NCBI GenBank assembly: GCA_028279875.1
Contig: JANQMU010000015.1
Location: 120,158-184,157 of the forward strand
Length of the DNA: 64,000 nucleotides
Origin: Rhizobiaceae bacterium
Lineage (GTDB): Bacteria; Pseudomonadota; Alphaproteobacteria; Rhizobiales; Rhizobiaceae
Direction: 5' to 3'
Shown: in pieces, positions 1 to 8,386 of the stretch
Numbering within the stretch: position 1 is the first letter of the stretch
Layout: the number at the start of each line of letters is the position of its first letter
Position numbers and translations under genes: made by a program
Notes under the pieces: model-generated
Database searches by the model: none
The model's input: the letters and a program-made list of their open reading frames with translations, nothing else
Told to the model about the DNA's origin: nothing

Positions 1-51
1 AAGACCATCTGGATTGACCTCAGCGATGATGACGACGAGGCCGTGGATTGA
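1..51 (+). CDS. C-terminal tail of a truncated upstream gene
   Basis: Frame 1 is open from the first base and ends at TGA 49-51, giving a 16-residue acidic tail that ends DDDDEAVD. The stop overlaps the TTG start of the next gene in a TTGA arrangement, which is typical of translational coupling. The reading is therefore probably the 3' end of a real gene in the same operon as the FAD oxidoreductase. No domain is visible in so short a piece and its function cannot be judged. Confidence 0.45.
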   Translation, partial: KTIWIDLSDDDDEAVD

Positions 52-1394
52 CGCGTCTCTTCCGCGCCAGGCGATTGCCGGAGCAGCCAGGACCCGCCGC
101 GTGGAACGCGCTGCTGCCGCCCGCGCCGGCGGCTGGCCGCCTGGACCAGGACATTACCGTCGATATCGCGGTCATCGGGGCCGGGTTCGCCGGCCTGTCG
201 GCGGCCCGGCGCCTGGCGCAGATCGATCCCGCAGCGCGGGTGGCCGTCCTTGAGGCGGGCCGCGTGGCGGAGGGGCCGGCCGGACGCAATTCCGGTTTCA
301 TGATCGATCTGCCCCACGATCTTTCATCCAGCGATTATGCCGGGCAGGGCGCCGATGACGATGCCGCCCAGATTGCACTCAACCGGCACGCCATCGCCTT
401 CGCTGCGCAAGCCGCGCAGGAAAGCGGGCTTACACCCGACGAATTCGACCCTTGCGGCAAGATCAATGCGGCCGCGACAGAGGCCGGCCACCACCACAAT
501 CTCGCCTATGCGCGCCATCTTCAACGGCTGGACGAGACCTGTACACTGCTCGATGACGACCGGATGCGGGACCTGACGGGCACCGATTATTACCGGTCCG
601 GACTGTTCACACCGGGCACGGTGATGCTTCAGCCGGCCGCCTATATCCGCGGACTGTCCCAAGTGCTTGGTGCCAATGTTACGCTTTACGAGCAAAGCCC
701 GGTCGACGCCCTGACAGGCGGGTCGGATCACTGGATCCTGCAATGCGGCCCCGCAAAGGTGACGGCCGCCAAGGTCATCCTGGCCACCAACGGCCACGCC
801 GAGAGCTTCGGCTTCTTCGCCGGGCGGCTGATCCATGTGTTCACCTATGCCTCCATGACCGAACCGCTGGATGGGAACGCGATGGAAGCACTCGGCGGCG
901 CAGGCAAGTGGGCGCTGACGCCGGCCGATCCGATGGGATCGACCCTGCGCCGCATTTCGACGGCACAGGGAGACCGGATCCTCATTCGCTCCCGCTTCAC
1001 CTGCAACCCGTCGATGCGGGTCGGCCGCGGGCTGATGGCGTCGGCAGGCCGCAGCCACGATCGCGGATTTCGGGCGCGGTTTCCGATGCTGGACGGCGTG
1101 GCAATGCAATATCGGTGGGCCGGCCAGCTCTGCATGAGCTGGAACGGGGTGCCGGCATTCGGCGAAATCGAGGACGGACTTTACGCCGCCTGCTGCCAGA
1201 ACGGCCTTGGGGTCGCCAAGGGAACGCTGTCGGGCATCGCCGCTGCCGAACTCGCTCTGGGTGCCGATGGCATGGCTGTCGAAGGGATGTCGAATTGCGC
1301 TGCACCACGACGGCTGCCGCCGGCAGTCCTGACCTGGGCTGGTGCGAATCTTTTGATGCGCTGGAAAGAATGGCGGTCAGGCCGCGAATGCTGA
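48..1394 (+). CDS. FAD-dependent oxidoreductase (DAO family)
   Basis: A 448-residue DAO-superfamily flavoprotein. The dinucleotide-binding signature VIGAGFAGLSAARRL lies at about residues 42-56, followed by GPAGRNSGFM, a typical FAD-contact segment of amine and amino-acid oxidases. Family members oxidise C-N bonds of amines, N-methyl amino acids or D-amino acids and are usually cytoplasmic; the substrate here is unknown. The start is TTG 48, because an in-frame TGA lies at 30-32 and no ATG precedes the FAD fold. It overlaps the preceding gene by 4 nt. It converges on an MttB-type methyltransferase 31 nt downstream, which suggests a role in quaternary-amine breakdown (inference). Confidence 0.8.
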   Translation: MTRLFRARRLPEQPGPAAWNALLPPAPAAGRLDQDITVDIAVIGAGFAGLSAARRLAQIDPAARVAVLEAGRVAEGPAGRNSGFMIDLPHDLSSSDYAGQGADDDAAQIALNRHAIAFAAQAAQESGLTPDEFDPCGKINAAATEAGHHHNLAYARHLQRLDETCTLLDDDRMRDLTGTDYYRSGLFTPGTVMLQPAAYIRGLSQVLGANVTLYEQSPVDALTGGSDHWILQCGPAKVTAAKVILATNGHAESFGFFAGRLIHVFTYASMTEPLDGNAMEALGGAGKWALTPADPMGSTLRRISTAQGDRILIRSRFTCNPSMRVGRGLMASAGRSHDRGFRARFPMLDGVAMQYRWAGQLCMSWNGVPAFGEIEDGLYAACCQNGLGVAKGTLSGIAAAELALGADGMAVEGMSNCAAPRRLPPAVLTWAGANLLMRWKEWRSGREC

Positions 1395-1425
1395 ACCAGC
1401 GCTGCTGGAATTACCGTCTCGGCCT

Positions 1426-2964
1426 TCAGTAATCCTGATTGAGCGCGTCTTCAGCCGGAATTTCCCGCTCACGACGGGCCACATAGTCGCGCAGCGCCTC
1501 ATCCGTGGCCTCATCGAGCTTCGGTTCCTGATATTCGGCAAGCAGTTTTTTGGCCCTATCAAGCGCCCGCTCGGTGATCTCGACACTGCCTTCCGCCTGC
1601 CACTGCTCGATGGAGTTGTTGTCGAAAAGCTGCGGCATGAAATAGGCGCGTTCGAAATTGGCCTGCGTATGAGCATGGCCAAGATAGTGCCCGCCCGGTC
1701 CGATGTCGCGGACCGCCGCAAGGCCCTCCTCGAAATCGTCCCAGCGGATGCCCTCAGCCATCCGGTAACCCATCGCGCATTGTTCCGCGTCGACCACGAA
1801 TTTGGCGACGGAACAGTGCATCCCGGCCTCGTTCCATCCCGCCGAGTGCCAGATGTAATTGGCGCCGGCATGTAGAACGGCCGACAGCGTGGTCGCGCTC
1901 TCATAGCCGGCCTGGGCGTCGAACGTCTTGGCGCCGCCAAGCGTGTTGGAGGTGCGCCAGGGCACATCGTAGTAACGGGCCATCTGGCCGATCATGAAAT
2001 TCATCAGGCTGATTTCCGGCGTGCCGGCCATCGGTGCACCCGACTGCATCGACACCGTCGACAGATAGTGGCCGTAGATCGCCGGCGCGCCCTTGCGGAT
2101 CACCTGGGTATAGGCGAGCGCCGACAGCGCCTCGGCATTGAGCTGGGCAACGGTCGGTGCGACGGAGGCCGGCGTGTTGGCGCCGCCAAGCACGAAGGGA
2201 GAGCACAGAACAGGCTGGTTGCGGCGGCAGAAGGCGCGCAGGGCACCCAGCATCGTCTCGTCCCACACCAGCGGTGAATTGCCGTTGCAATTGCCGGTCG
2301 TCACCGGATGGGTCTCGAGAAACGCCTCGCCGAACAGTATCGCGCACATTTCCATCACGTCTTCGGCGTTTTTCGGGCTCGTCGTCATGCCCATAAAAGT
2401 CTTGTCGGAATATTTCATCGACGAATAGGTGATCCGCAGGTGGCGATGGGCGACAACATGATCCATCGGCTCGACGATGTGGTGCGCCGAGGAATGCAGG
2501 GCAGGCGACATGTGGCTGAGCTTGTGGAGCATCGCCAGGTCCTCGAGCGTCGGCAGCCGGCGCTTGTCGTCCAGATCCCGAAGATACGGGGCTCCGGTCA
2601 TGGGAACGAAGATGGAATGTGGGCCGCCCAGCGCGACATTCTTTTCCGGGTTGCGCGCGTGATAGGTGAACGAGGCCGGAATGGTCCGGATCAGTTCGCG
2701 CACCAGGCCGCGATCGAGATGCACCCGCTCGCCGCGCACCTCGGCGCCGGCCTTTTGCCAGTCGTCCAGGGCAATGGGATCGCGGAAAACAACGCCGACA
2801 TCTTCAAGGATGCCCATCGAGGCATCGTCGATCCGCTCCACCTGTTCGGCGTCCATTGGCTCGCACAGCGGCAGCTTGCGCCGCAGTGCCGGCAGCATGT
2901 CGACTTTTGAAACCGTGCGTTCCGCCCGGCGCGCCGAACGTCCGCCTGCACGCCTGTCAGCCAT
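1426..2964 (-). CDS. MttB family corrinoid methyltransferase (non-pyrrolysine type)
   Basis: A 512-residue member of the trimethylamine:corrinoid methyltransferase (MttB) superfamily, seen in segments such as HSSAHHIVEPMDHV, TGNCNGNSPLVWDE and the C-terminal HYLGHAHTQANFE. There is no in-frame amber codon, so this is the non-Pyl branch, whose characterised members demethylate quaternary amines such as glycine betaine and pass the methyl group to a corrinoid protein. No corrinoid protein or activase gene is visible next to it. It is divergent from marR-rdhA and shares a 204-nt promoter region with them. ATG 2964 is taken; an internal ATG at residue 23 is a possible alternative because the first residues are basic and low in complexity. 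Confidence 0.85.
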   Translation of the reverse strand: MADRRAGGRSARRAERTVSKVDMLPALRRKLPLCEPMDAEQVERIDDASMGILEDVGVVFRDPIALDDWQKAGAEVRGERVHLDRGLVRELIRTIPASFTYHARNPEKNVALGGPHSIFVPMTGAPYLRDLDDKRRLPTLEDLAMLHKLSHMSPALHSSAHHIVEPMDHVVAHRHLRITYSSMKYSDKTFMGMTTSPKNAEDVMEMCAILFGEAFLETHPVTTGNCNGNSPLVWDETMLGALRAFCRRNQPVLCSPFVLGGANTPASVAPTVAQLNAEALSALAYTQVIRKGAPAIYGHYLSTVSMQSGAPMAGTPEISLMNFMIGQMARYYDVPWRTSNTLGGAKTFDAQAGYESATTLSAVLHAGANYIWHSAGWNEAGMHCSVAKFVVDAEQCAMGYRMAEGIRWDDFEEGLAAVRDIGPGGHYLGHAHTQANFERAYFMPQLFDNNSIEQWQAEGSVEITERALDRAKKLLAEYQEPKLDEATDEALRDYVARREREIPAEDALNQDY

Positions 2965-3095
2965 GGCGCCTGCTCCCTGTCATTGCCCATCGGCCCAGTC
3001 TTAGCGGAGCCGCGATGAGCGACGATCATCTTAGCGACATCCCCGCGCAAAAAGCGACTCGCGGCACATGCTGACAGATCGAACGGGTAAAATAA

Positions 3096-3124
3096 TTGAC
3101 CATGTTAACTATCGGCGGTACAGT
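3096..3124 (+). promoter_or_regulatory. Sigma70-like promoter of marR-rdhA
   Basis: TTGACC at 3096-3101 and TACAGT at 3119-3124 are separated by 17 nt, close to the housekeeping consensus, 45 nt before the MarR start codon. The 7-bp inverted repeat at 3104-3128 occupies the spacer and the -10 box, so repressor binding there would block polymerase. Confidence 0.5.
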
Positions 3125-3128
3125 TAAC
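3104..3128. promoter_or_regulatory. Inverted repeat, probable MarR operator
   Basis: The arms GTTAACT (3104-3110) and AGTTAAC (3122-3128) are perfectly complementary across an 11-nt spacer. The repeat lies between the divergent mttB-like gene and marR and overlaps the predicted marR promoter, the classical position for an autoregulatory MarR operator that could also act on the methyltransferase gene. Confidence 0.5.
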
Positions 3129-3168
3129 ACTGATAACTATCTCCGTTGCCCGGCCCGGATGGGAGTTC

Positions 3169-3624
3169 ATGTCGTCAACAGACGAATACAGCCTGCACAA
3201 AAGGCTTGGATACAAGGTCTCGCGGCTGGCGCGGCTGATGGAGGCGCGGCTCGAAGCCATGATGGGCGATCTCGGCATCACCCGGATGATGTGGTGTGTC
3301 CTGAGCGGCGTCGGCCTTGAGGATGTGACGACGCCATCCGACCTGGCGCGTTACATCGGCATCGCGCGCCCGACCGTCTCACGAGTCCTGCGGGAGATGG
3401 AAAGCAAGGGCCTGATCCGCAGGATCGGTGCCGAGGGCGACGGGCGATGCGTGAAGATACGACTGACCGACAGGGGCATGTCGATGCTGCAGAAATGCCG
3501 GCCGCTCGTCGATCAGCTGAACGCGCATTTCGGCAGCAAACTGAACCCCGGTGACCTCGAGGCAATCCTGGCGCAACTCGATGCGCTCGCCGAAGGCGAG
3601 ACGCGGGAATTGACCTCCATTTAG
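3169..3624 (+). CDS. MarR family transcriptional regulator
   Basis: A 151-residue winged-helix protein. The helix-turn-helix segment LARYIGIARPTVSRVLREME lies around residues 64-83 and the wing motif is GRCVKIRLTDRG. MarR proteins are usually dimeric repressors released by aromatic or phenolic ligands. The start ATG 3169 has GGGAG a few bases upstream. The gene is 11 nt upstream of the reductive dehalogenase and its stop region supplies the dehalogenase ribosome site, so the two are co-transcribed. Regulation of dehalogenase and divergent methyltransferase by a halogenated phenol is plausible but inferred. Confidence 0.88.
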   Translation: MSSTDEYSLHKRLGYKVSRLARLMEARLEAMMGDLGITRMMWCVLSGVGLEDVTTPSDLARYIGIARPTVSRVLREMESKGLIRRIGAEGDGRCVKIRLTDRGMSMLQKCRPLVDQLNAHFGSKLNPGDLEAILAQLDALAEGETRELTSI

Positions 3625-3635
3625 GACCGATTGCG

Positions 3636-6600
3636 ATGAAGATGTTTTCCTACAAGAACCGGCCGGTGCATCTGGGGCCTTTCCCGCTCGAGACGCTCAG
3701 GCGGTCCAGGAGCAGTGTCGATCTGCAGTCCATCGAGCCGATGCGTCCGCTGACATGCGATCATCAGCCGCCGGAGTCGCTGGCCCATGCCATCGCCCGC
3801 TTCATGGGGATGATGGACACGGTCCGCGACGGCAAGATCGTCTATGGCGAGGCGGAAATCCCCGCCGATCCGAGCCTTCGCGCCGAACATCTGAAAGCCG
3901 CGGGCTACTATTTCGATGCATCGATGGTCGGCATAACGCGGCTGGAAAAAGACCATTTCCTGGAAACACCGTTACGCAATCCGGTGATCGACGACATCAA
4001 GGCGGAGTTGGAACGCAGTCAGCCGAAGAGCTTCGCATCGGGTGTCGATGCCACTTACGCCGACGTTCTGGAATCGGCGCGCATCAAGCTCGACCCGGTC
4101 GATCATCATACCCACGCCCTCGTCTTTCTCGTCGAATATACGCGGGACCCGAGGCCCGACGAAGCCGGAACGGACTGGTTTCACGACACACAGGCCGATC
4201 GAGCGGCCCTGCTGACATCGAATGTTTCCGCCGTTCTGGCAAGCTATATCCGCATGCTCGGCCATGAGGCCAGGTCCCATACGGCCACCACATCCGATGT
4301 CGATCTGAACCGGCTGGCCGTGTCGGCCGGCCTGTGTGCGGCAGAGCGGATCGAAGGACGTCAGCAGCTTGTCAATCCCTATGTCGGCCCACGCTTTGGA
4401 CTGGCGGCGATCACCACGACACTGGAACTTGAACCCGACCTGCCGCTTGGGCCGAATGCCGGGCGCGCGGGGTGGCATTCGCACGGCCCGTCCTGGTGGC
4501 TCGGCAAGGGAACCGCCCGCCGGGCCGGAACGGCGACACCCTACGCGGATCGCGAGTTCCATAAGGGGGCCCACCCGTTCGAAACCATCAAGCGGCGAGA
4601 CACGCCGACCACCATGATCGATGAGGAACGCGTTCCACGGTTTCCCAAGCGAGCGGATTTCTTCGCCCGCGCCCTGTTCGGCGACATGGGAAAGAACGTT
4701 CAGGACTGTGCCAAGGGCGGCGCGTATGTCATGAAAAGCCCGATCGGCGCCTGCGCCCGTCGGGCATTGGGCGCGCTCCTGCTCCTGCAGTTCGGCGATG
4801 CGCGGGGCCCGGTTTCAAAAAGCACGCAGGATCCGGCGCGCAACGCCAAGAACCTGAAGGCGGCCGCCTATTATCTCTCCGCCGACGCCGTCGGGCTTAG
4901 CCGGGTACCGGAATGGGCCTATTATTCCCATGACGCGGGCGGCAATCCGATGCAGCCCTATCACACCAACGGCGTGTCGCTGCTTCTCGATCAGGGCCAT
5001 GAAACCATGGAAGGCGCCAGCGGCGACGACTGGATTTCCGTCGCCCAGTCGATGCGCGCCTATTTGCGGTTTTCGCTGCTGGGCGGGGTCATCGGCGAAC
5101 AGATCCGCCGGCTTGGCTATTCGGCGCGTGTGCATTCCGTGCTGGACGGCGATGTGCTGCAGCCGCCGCTTCTGCTGCTGTCGGGACTCGGCGAGGTCAG
5201 CCGCATCGGCGAGGTCATTCTCAACCCGTTCCTGGGCCCGCGACTGAAATCCGGTGTGGTCACCACCTCGATGCCGATGGAACATGACAGGCCGATCGAT
5301 TTCGGCCTGCAGAATTTCTGCAACAATTGCAACAAATGCGCGCGCGAATGCCCGTCCGGGGCCATAACGGCCGGTCCCAAGCTGATGTATAACGGCTATG
5401 AGATTTGGAAGTCCGACGCGGAAAAATGCGCCCGCTACCGCCTGACCAATACGGCGGGCGGCATGTGCGGCCGGTGCATGAAAACCTGCCCCTGGAACCT
5501 GGAAGGCCTGTTTTCGGACGAAGCGTTCCGCTGGCTGGCGATCAACGCCCCGGCATCGGCCAAGACCTTGGCACGGCTTGACGACACGCTCGGGCGCGGA
5601 AAGATCAATCCGGTCAAGGCGTGGTGGTGGGACATCGAACTCGACACCGCACAGGGACGGTATGTCCAGGCGGAGGCGACCAACCGGCGCGGCCTGTCGC
5701 GGGATCTCGACCTGAAATATGAGGATCAGACGCTGGCGGTCTATCCGGCCGATGTCATGCCGCCGCCCTTGCCGGTGACCCATCCGCTCAACCGCGAGGA
5801 GGGCATCGAGCGCTACCGGGCCATGCTGACGCCCGAGCAATATCGCGCCAGGATCGCCGCCGGCGACGTGGCCGATCTGGCACCCGCTGCAAAACCGCTG
5901 GAGGGAACGCCTCCGGTGTTCCCGGTGATCGTCTCGAAGCGGGACGATCTCGCCGACGATGTCGTGCGGTTCGAATTGACCGCTGAAAACGGCAGCGCGC
6001 TTCCACCCTTTGAGGCCGGGGCCCATATCGATGTCGTTGTTGCGCCGGAGTATCAGCGGCAATACTCGCTCGCCGGCGACCCGGCGGACCAGAGCAAATA
6101 TGTGCTCGGCGTATTGAAGGAGGCCGAAGGGCGTGGCGGTTCGCTGCTGATGTACCGGATTTTCAAGGAGGGTCGCCGGATTTTTGTCTCCGAACCGCGA
6201 AACCATTTCCCGCTGGACGAGGATGCGGCATTCACGGTGCTGATGGCCGGCGGGATCGGTGTTACGCCGCTGATCACCATGGCCCATCGTCTGCACGCGC
6301 TGGGTCGCGATTTCGTGCTCCACTACAGCGCGAAATCCGAGTCGCAATGCGGCTTTGCCGCCGAGTTGCAGTCCGTTCCCTGGGCCGACCACGTGTTCTT
6401 TCATTATTCGGCCGACGGAACGCGGGCCAAGTTGAGCGAGTTGATCCCGTCCCACAGGGACGGCTTCCGGCTCTACACCTGCGGCAGCGATCGCTACATG
6501 GATGCGGTTTTTGAGATGGCCGAGCAGAAGAGCTGGCCGTCCGAGAGCCTGTCGAAAGAGTATTTTTCCGTGCCCGAACCGCCGGATTTCATCAATCATC

Positions 6601-6863
6601 CGTTCCATCTGGAGCTCCAGAAGACCGGAAAGACGATCCATGTCGGTGCCGACCAGAGTGCCACCGATGCGCTCGCGGAGGCCGGCGTGCCGGTTCTTGT
6701 CAAATGCACCGATGGCCTGTGCGGCGTCTGCGCTGCGACATACAGTTCCGGCGACATCGAGCATCGCGACTATGTTCTGTCGCAAAAGGAGCGTGAGTCG
6801 AAAGTCATTCTGTGCTGCTCGCGCGCCAGCGAGCCGGAAGGCACCATCAAAATCGACTTGTGA
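3636..6863 (+). CDS. Self-sufficient reductive dehalogenase (RdhA fused to FMN/NAD/2Fe-2S reductase)
   Basis: A 1075-residue fusion. Residues 1 to about 700 are a cobalamin-dependent reductive dehalogenase: two related B12-fold segments (HLKAAGYYFDASMVGITR near 86; NLKAAAYYLSADAVGLSR near 406) and two 4Fe-4S sites, Cys562/565/568/572 (CNNCNKCARECP) and Cys598/611/614/618. Residues from about 765 on are a phthalate-dioxygenase-reductase module: flavin motif RQYSL, NAD motif AGGIGVTP and a C-terminal 2Fe-2S ferredoxin (Cys1024/1029/1032 with 1060 or 1061). Y476, K538 and R602 match Tyr426, Lys488 and Arg552 of Nitratireductor NpRdhA at a constant +50 offset (NpRdhA numbering recalled from memory). 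There is no Tat signal and no rdhB, so this is a cytoplasmic catabolic enzyme likely reduced directly by NAD(P)H. The known fused relative is Comamonas BhbA, acting on ortho-halogenated phenols. Confidence 0.92.
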   Translation: MKMFSYKNRPVHLGPFPLETLRRSRSSVDLQSIEPMRPLTCDHQPPESLAHAIARFMGMMDTVRDGKIVYGEAEIPADPSLRAEHLKAAGYYFDASMVGITRLEKDHFLETPLRNPVIDDIKAELERSQPKSFASGVDATYADVLESARIKLDPVDHHTHALVFLVEYTRDPRPDEAGTDWFHDTQADRAALLTSNVSAVLASYIRMLGHEARSHTATTSDVDLNRLAVSAGLCAAERIEGRQQLVNPYVGPRFGLAAITTTLELEPDLPLGPNAGRAGWHSHGPSWWLGKGTARRAGTATPYADREFHKGAHPFETIKRRDTPTTMIDEERVPRFPKRADFFARALFGDMGKNVQDCAKGGAYVMKSPIGACARRALGALLLLQFGDARGPVSKSTQDPARNAKNLKAAAYYLSADAVGLSRVPEWAYYSHDAGGNPMQPYHTNGVSLLLDQGHETMEGASGDDWISVAQSMRAYLRFSLLGGVIGEQIRRLGYSARVHSVLDGDVLQPPLLLLSGLGEVSRIGEVILNPFLGPRLKSGVVTTSMPMEHDRPIDFGLQNFCNNCNKCARECPSGAITAGPKLMYNGYEIWKSDAEKCARYRLTNTAGGMCGRCMKTCPWNLEGLFSDEAFRWLAINAPASAKTLARLDDTLGRGKINPVKAWWWDIELDTAQGRYVQAEATNRRGLSRDLDLKYEDQTLAVYPADVMPPPLPVTHPLNREEGIERYRAMLTPEQYRARIAAGDVADLAPAAKPLEGTPPVFPVIVSKRDDLADDVVRFELTAENGSALPPFEAGAHIDVVVAPEYQRQYSLAGDPADQSKYVLGVLKEAEGRGGSLLMYRIFKEGRRIFVSEPRNHFPLDEDAAFTVLMAGGIGVTPLITMAHRLHALGRDFVLHYSAKSESQCGFAAELQSVPWADHVFFHYSADGTRAKLSELIPSHRDGFRLYTCGSDRYMDAVFEMAEQKSWPSESLSKEYFSVPEPPDFINHPFHLELQKTGKTIHVGADQSATDALAEAGVPVLVKCTDGLCGVCAATYSSGDIEHRDYVLSQKERESKVILCCSRASEPEGTIKIDL

Positions 6864-6975
6864 GACGGGATCGCCTCCATTGCGCCGGACATCCGGGAGA
6901 TTTGCCGCTGGCTGATCCTTTTGCTAACGTCGCTGTCAGAGGAGCGCTTGGCGCTTGAGCAGACAAGGGTTGCGT

Positions 6976-8382
6976 GTGCCATTTAACGAGATGGAAGATA
7001 CATCCGGGCCGCGACCGCCCTATCGGCGCATCGCGGACTGGATTGCAGAGACCGGCACAGAACTTCTAGGCCAGCGCCGCGCCGAGGCGGAGGCCATTTT
7101 CCGCAAAATCGGAATCACATTTGCCGTTTACGGGGAGGGGGGCGATCCCGAACGGCTCATACCGTTTGACCTGATACCGCGGGCATTTTCAGCATCCGAG
7201 TGGTCCGTGCTGCAGCGCGGCATCCGCCAGCGGGCGCGCGCGCTCAATGCGTTTTTGTATGACATCTATCACCGCGGCGAGATCATCAAGGCGGGGATTG
7301 TGCCTGCCGACCTTGTTTACCGCAACACCGCCTATCTGCCGCAGATGGTCGGATTCGAACCGCCTGGCCGTGTCTACAGCCACATTGTCGGCATCGACAT
7401 CGTCCGAACCGGGCCGGACAGTTTTCAGGTTCTGGAAGACAATTGCCGCACCCCGTCGGGTGTCAGCTATATGCTGGAAAACCGCGAGATCATGGCGCGC
7501 ATGTTTCCGGAAGTCTTTTCCGGCGGCCCGGTCGAACCGGTCGACCACTATCCCGACGAACTGCTCAGGACGCTCAAGGAAGTGGCGCCTGCGGCGTGCC
7601 GGGGCGAGCCGACAGTGGTCGTGCTGACGCCCGGCTCGCTCAACTCGGCCTATTACGAACACTCGTTTCTGGCCGACCTGATGGGTGTCGAACTGGTCGA
7701 GCCGCAGGACCTGTTTGTCGATGACGCGCAGGTCTGGATGCGCACGACGCGCGGCCCCCAGCGGGTCGATGTCATTTATCGGCGCATCGACGATGCTTAT
7801 ATCGATCCGCTGACTTTCCGGCCGGACAGCCTGCTGGGCATTCCGGGCCTTTTCGATGCCTACCGCGCCGGCGCGGTGAACATCTGTTCGGCGCCCGGCG
7901 CCGGCGTCGCCGACGACAAGGCGATCTATATCTATGTGCCGGAGATGATCCGCTTTTATCTCGGCGAAGAACCGGTGCTCGAGAACATCCCGACCTATCA
8001 GTGCGGACGGCCCGACGAACGCGACCATGTGCTTGAAAATCTCCATGAGCTCGTGGTCAAGGAAGTTCACGGTTCGGGCGGCTACGGCATGCTGATCGGC
8101 CCGAAGAGCAGCGAGGCGGAGATTGCCGCCTATCGCAAACGCATTCTCGCTGACCCGGCCGATTTCATCGCCCAGCCCACACTGGATCTGTCGACGGCGC
8201 CGACGCTCGACGGAAACGAACTGTGCGGACGCCATGTCGACTTCCGGCCTTTTTGCCTTGTCGGCAAAACCATCCGCCTGGTGCCGGGCGGCCTGACGCG
8301 CGTTGCGCTGAAGGAGGGTTCGCTGGTGGTCAATTCCAGCCAGGGCGGCGGCGTCAAGGACACCTGGGTGCTGCGGGAATGA
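6976..8382 (+). CDS. Circularly permuted ATP-grasp protein (Anbu operon)
   Basis: A protein of about 468 residues of the circularly permuted ATP-grasp type (DUF404/DUF407, COG2308), recognised by FAVYGEGGDPERLIPFDLIP near the N-terminus, LEDNCRTPSGVSYMLENRE in the middle and VVKEVHGSGGYGMLIGP in the ATP-grasp core. The family is predicted to make peptide-like amide bonds; the substrate is unknown. The frame is open from TTG 6955, but GTG 6976 (V-P-F-N-E-M) matches the usual family N-terminus, so it is preferred. It is the first gene of a tight four-gene operon with only 4 nt to the next gene. Confidence 0.85.
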   Translation: MPFNEMEDTSGPRPPYRRIADWIAETGTELLGQRRAEAEAIFRKIGITFAVYGEGGDPERLIPFDLIPRAFSASEWSVLQRGIRQRARALNAFLYDIYHRGEIIKAGIVPADLVYRNTAYLPQMVGFEPPGRVYSHIVGIDIVRTGPDSFQVLEDNCRTPSGVSYMLENREIMARMFPEVFSGGPVEPVDHYPDELLRTLKEVAPAACRGEPTVVVLTPGSLNSAYYEHSFLADLMGVELVEPQDLFVDDAQVWMRTTRGPQRVDVIYRRIDDAYIDPLTFRPDSLLGIPGLFDAYRAGAVNICSAPGAGVADDKAIYIYVPEMIRFYLGEEPVLENIPTYQCGRPDERDHVLENLHELVVKEVHGSGGYGMLIGPKSSEAEIAAYRKRILADPADFIAQPTLDLSTAPTLDGNELCGRHVDFRPFCLVGKTIRLVPGGLTRVALKEGSLVVNSSQGGGVKDTWVLRE

Positions 8383-8386
8383 GACC

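Noticed and set aside
1426-2964. Pyrrolysine (amber) codon in the MttB gene
   Set aside because: The frame runs without an internal TAG, so it is the non-Pyl type.
4815-6785. 656-codon open frame opposite rdhA
   Set aside because: It is fully antisense to a protein with intact Fe-S, flavin and NAD motifs; its own translation has no domain and the composition of a high-GC shadow frame. The same applies to long minus-strand frames at 7189-8388 and 8354-9949.
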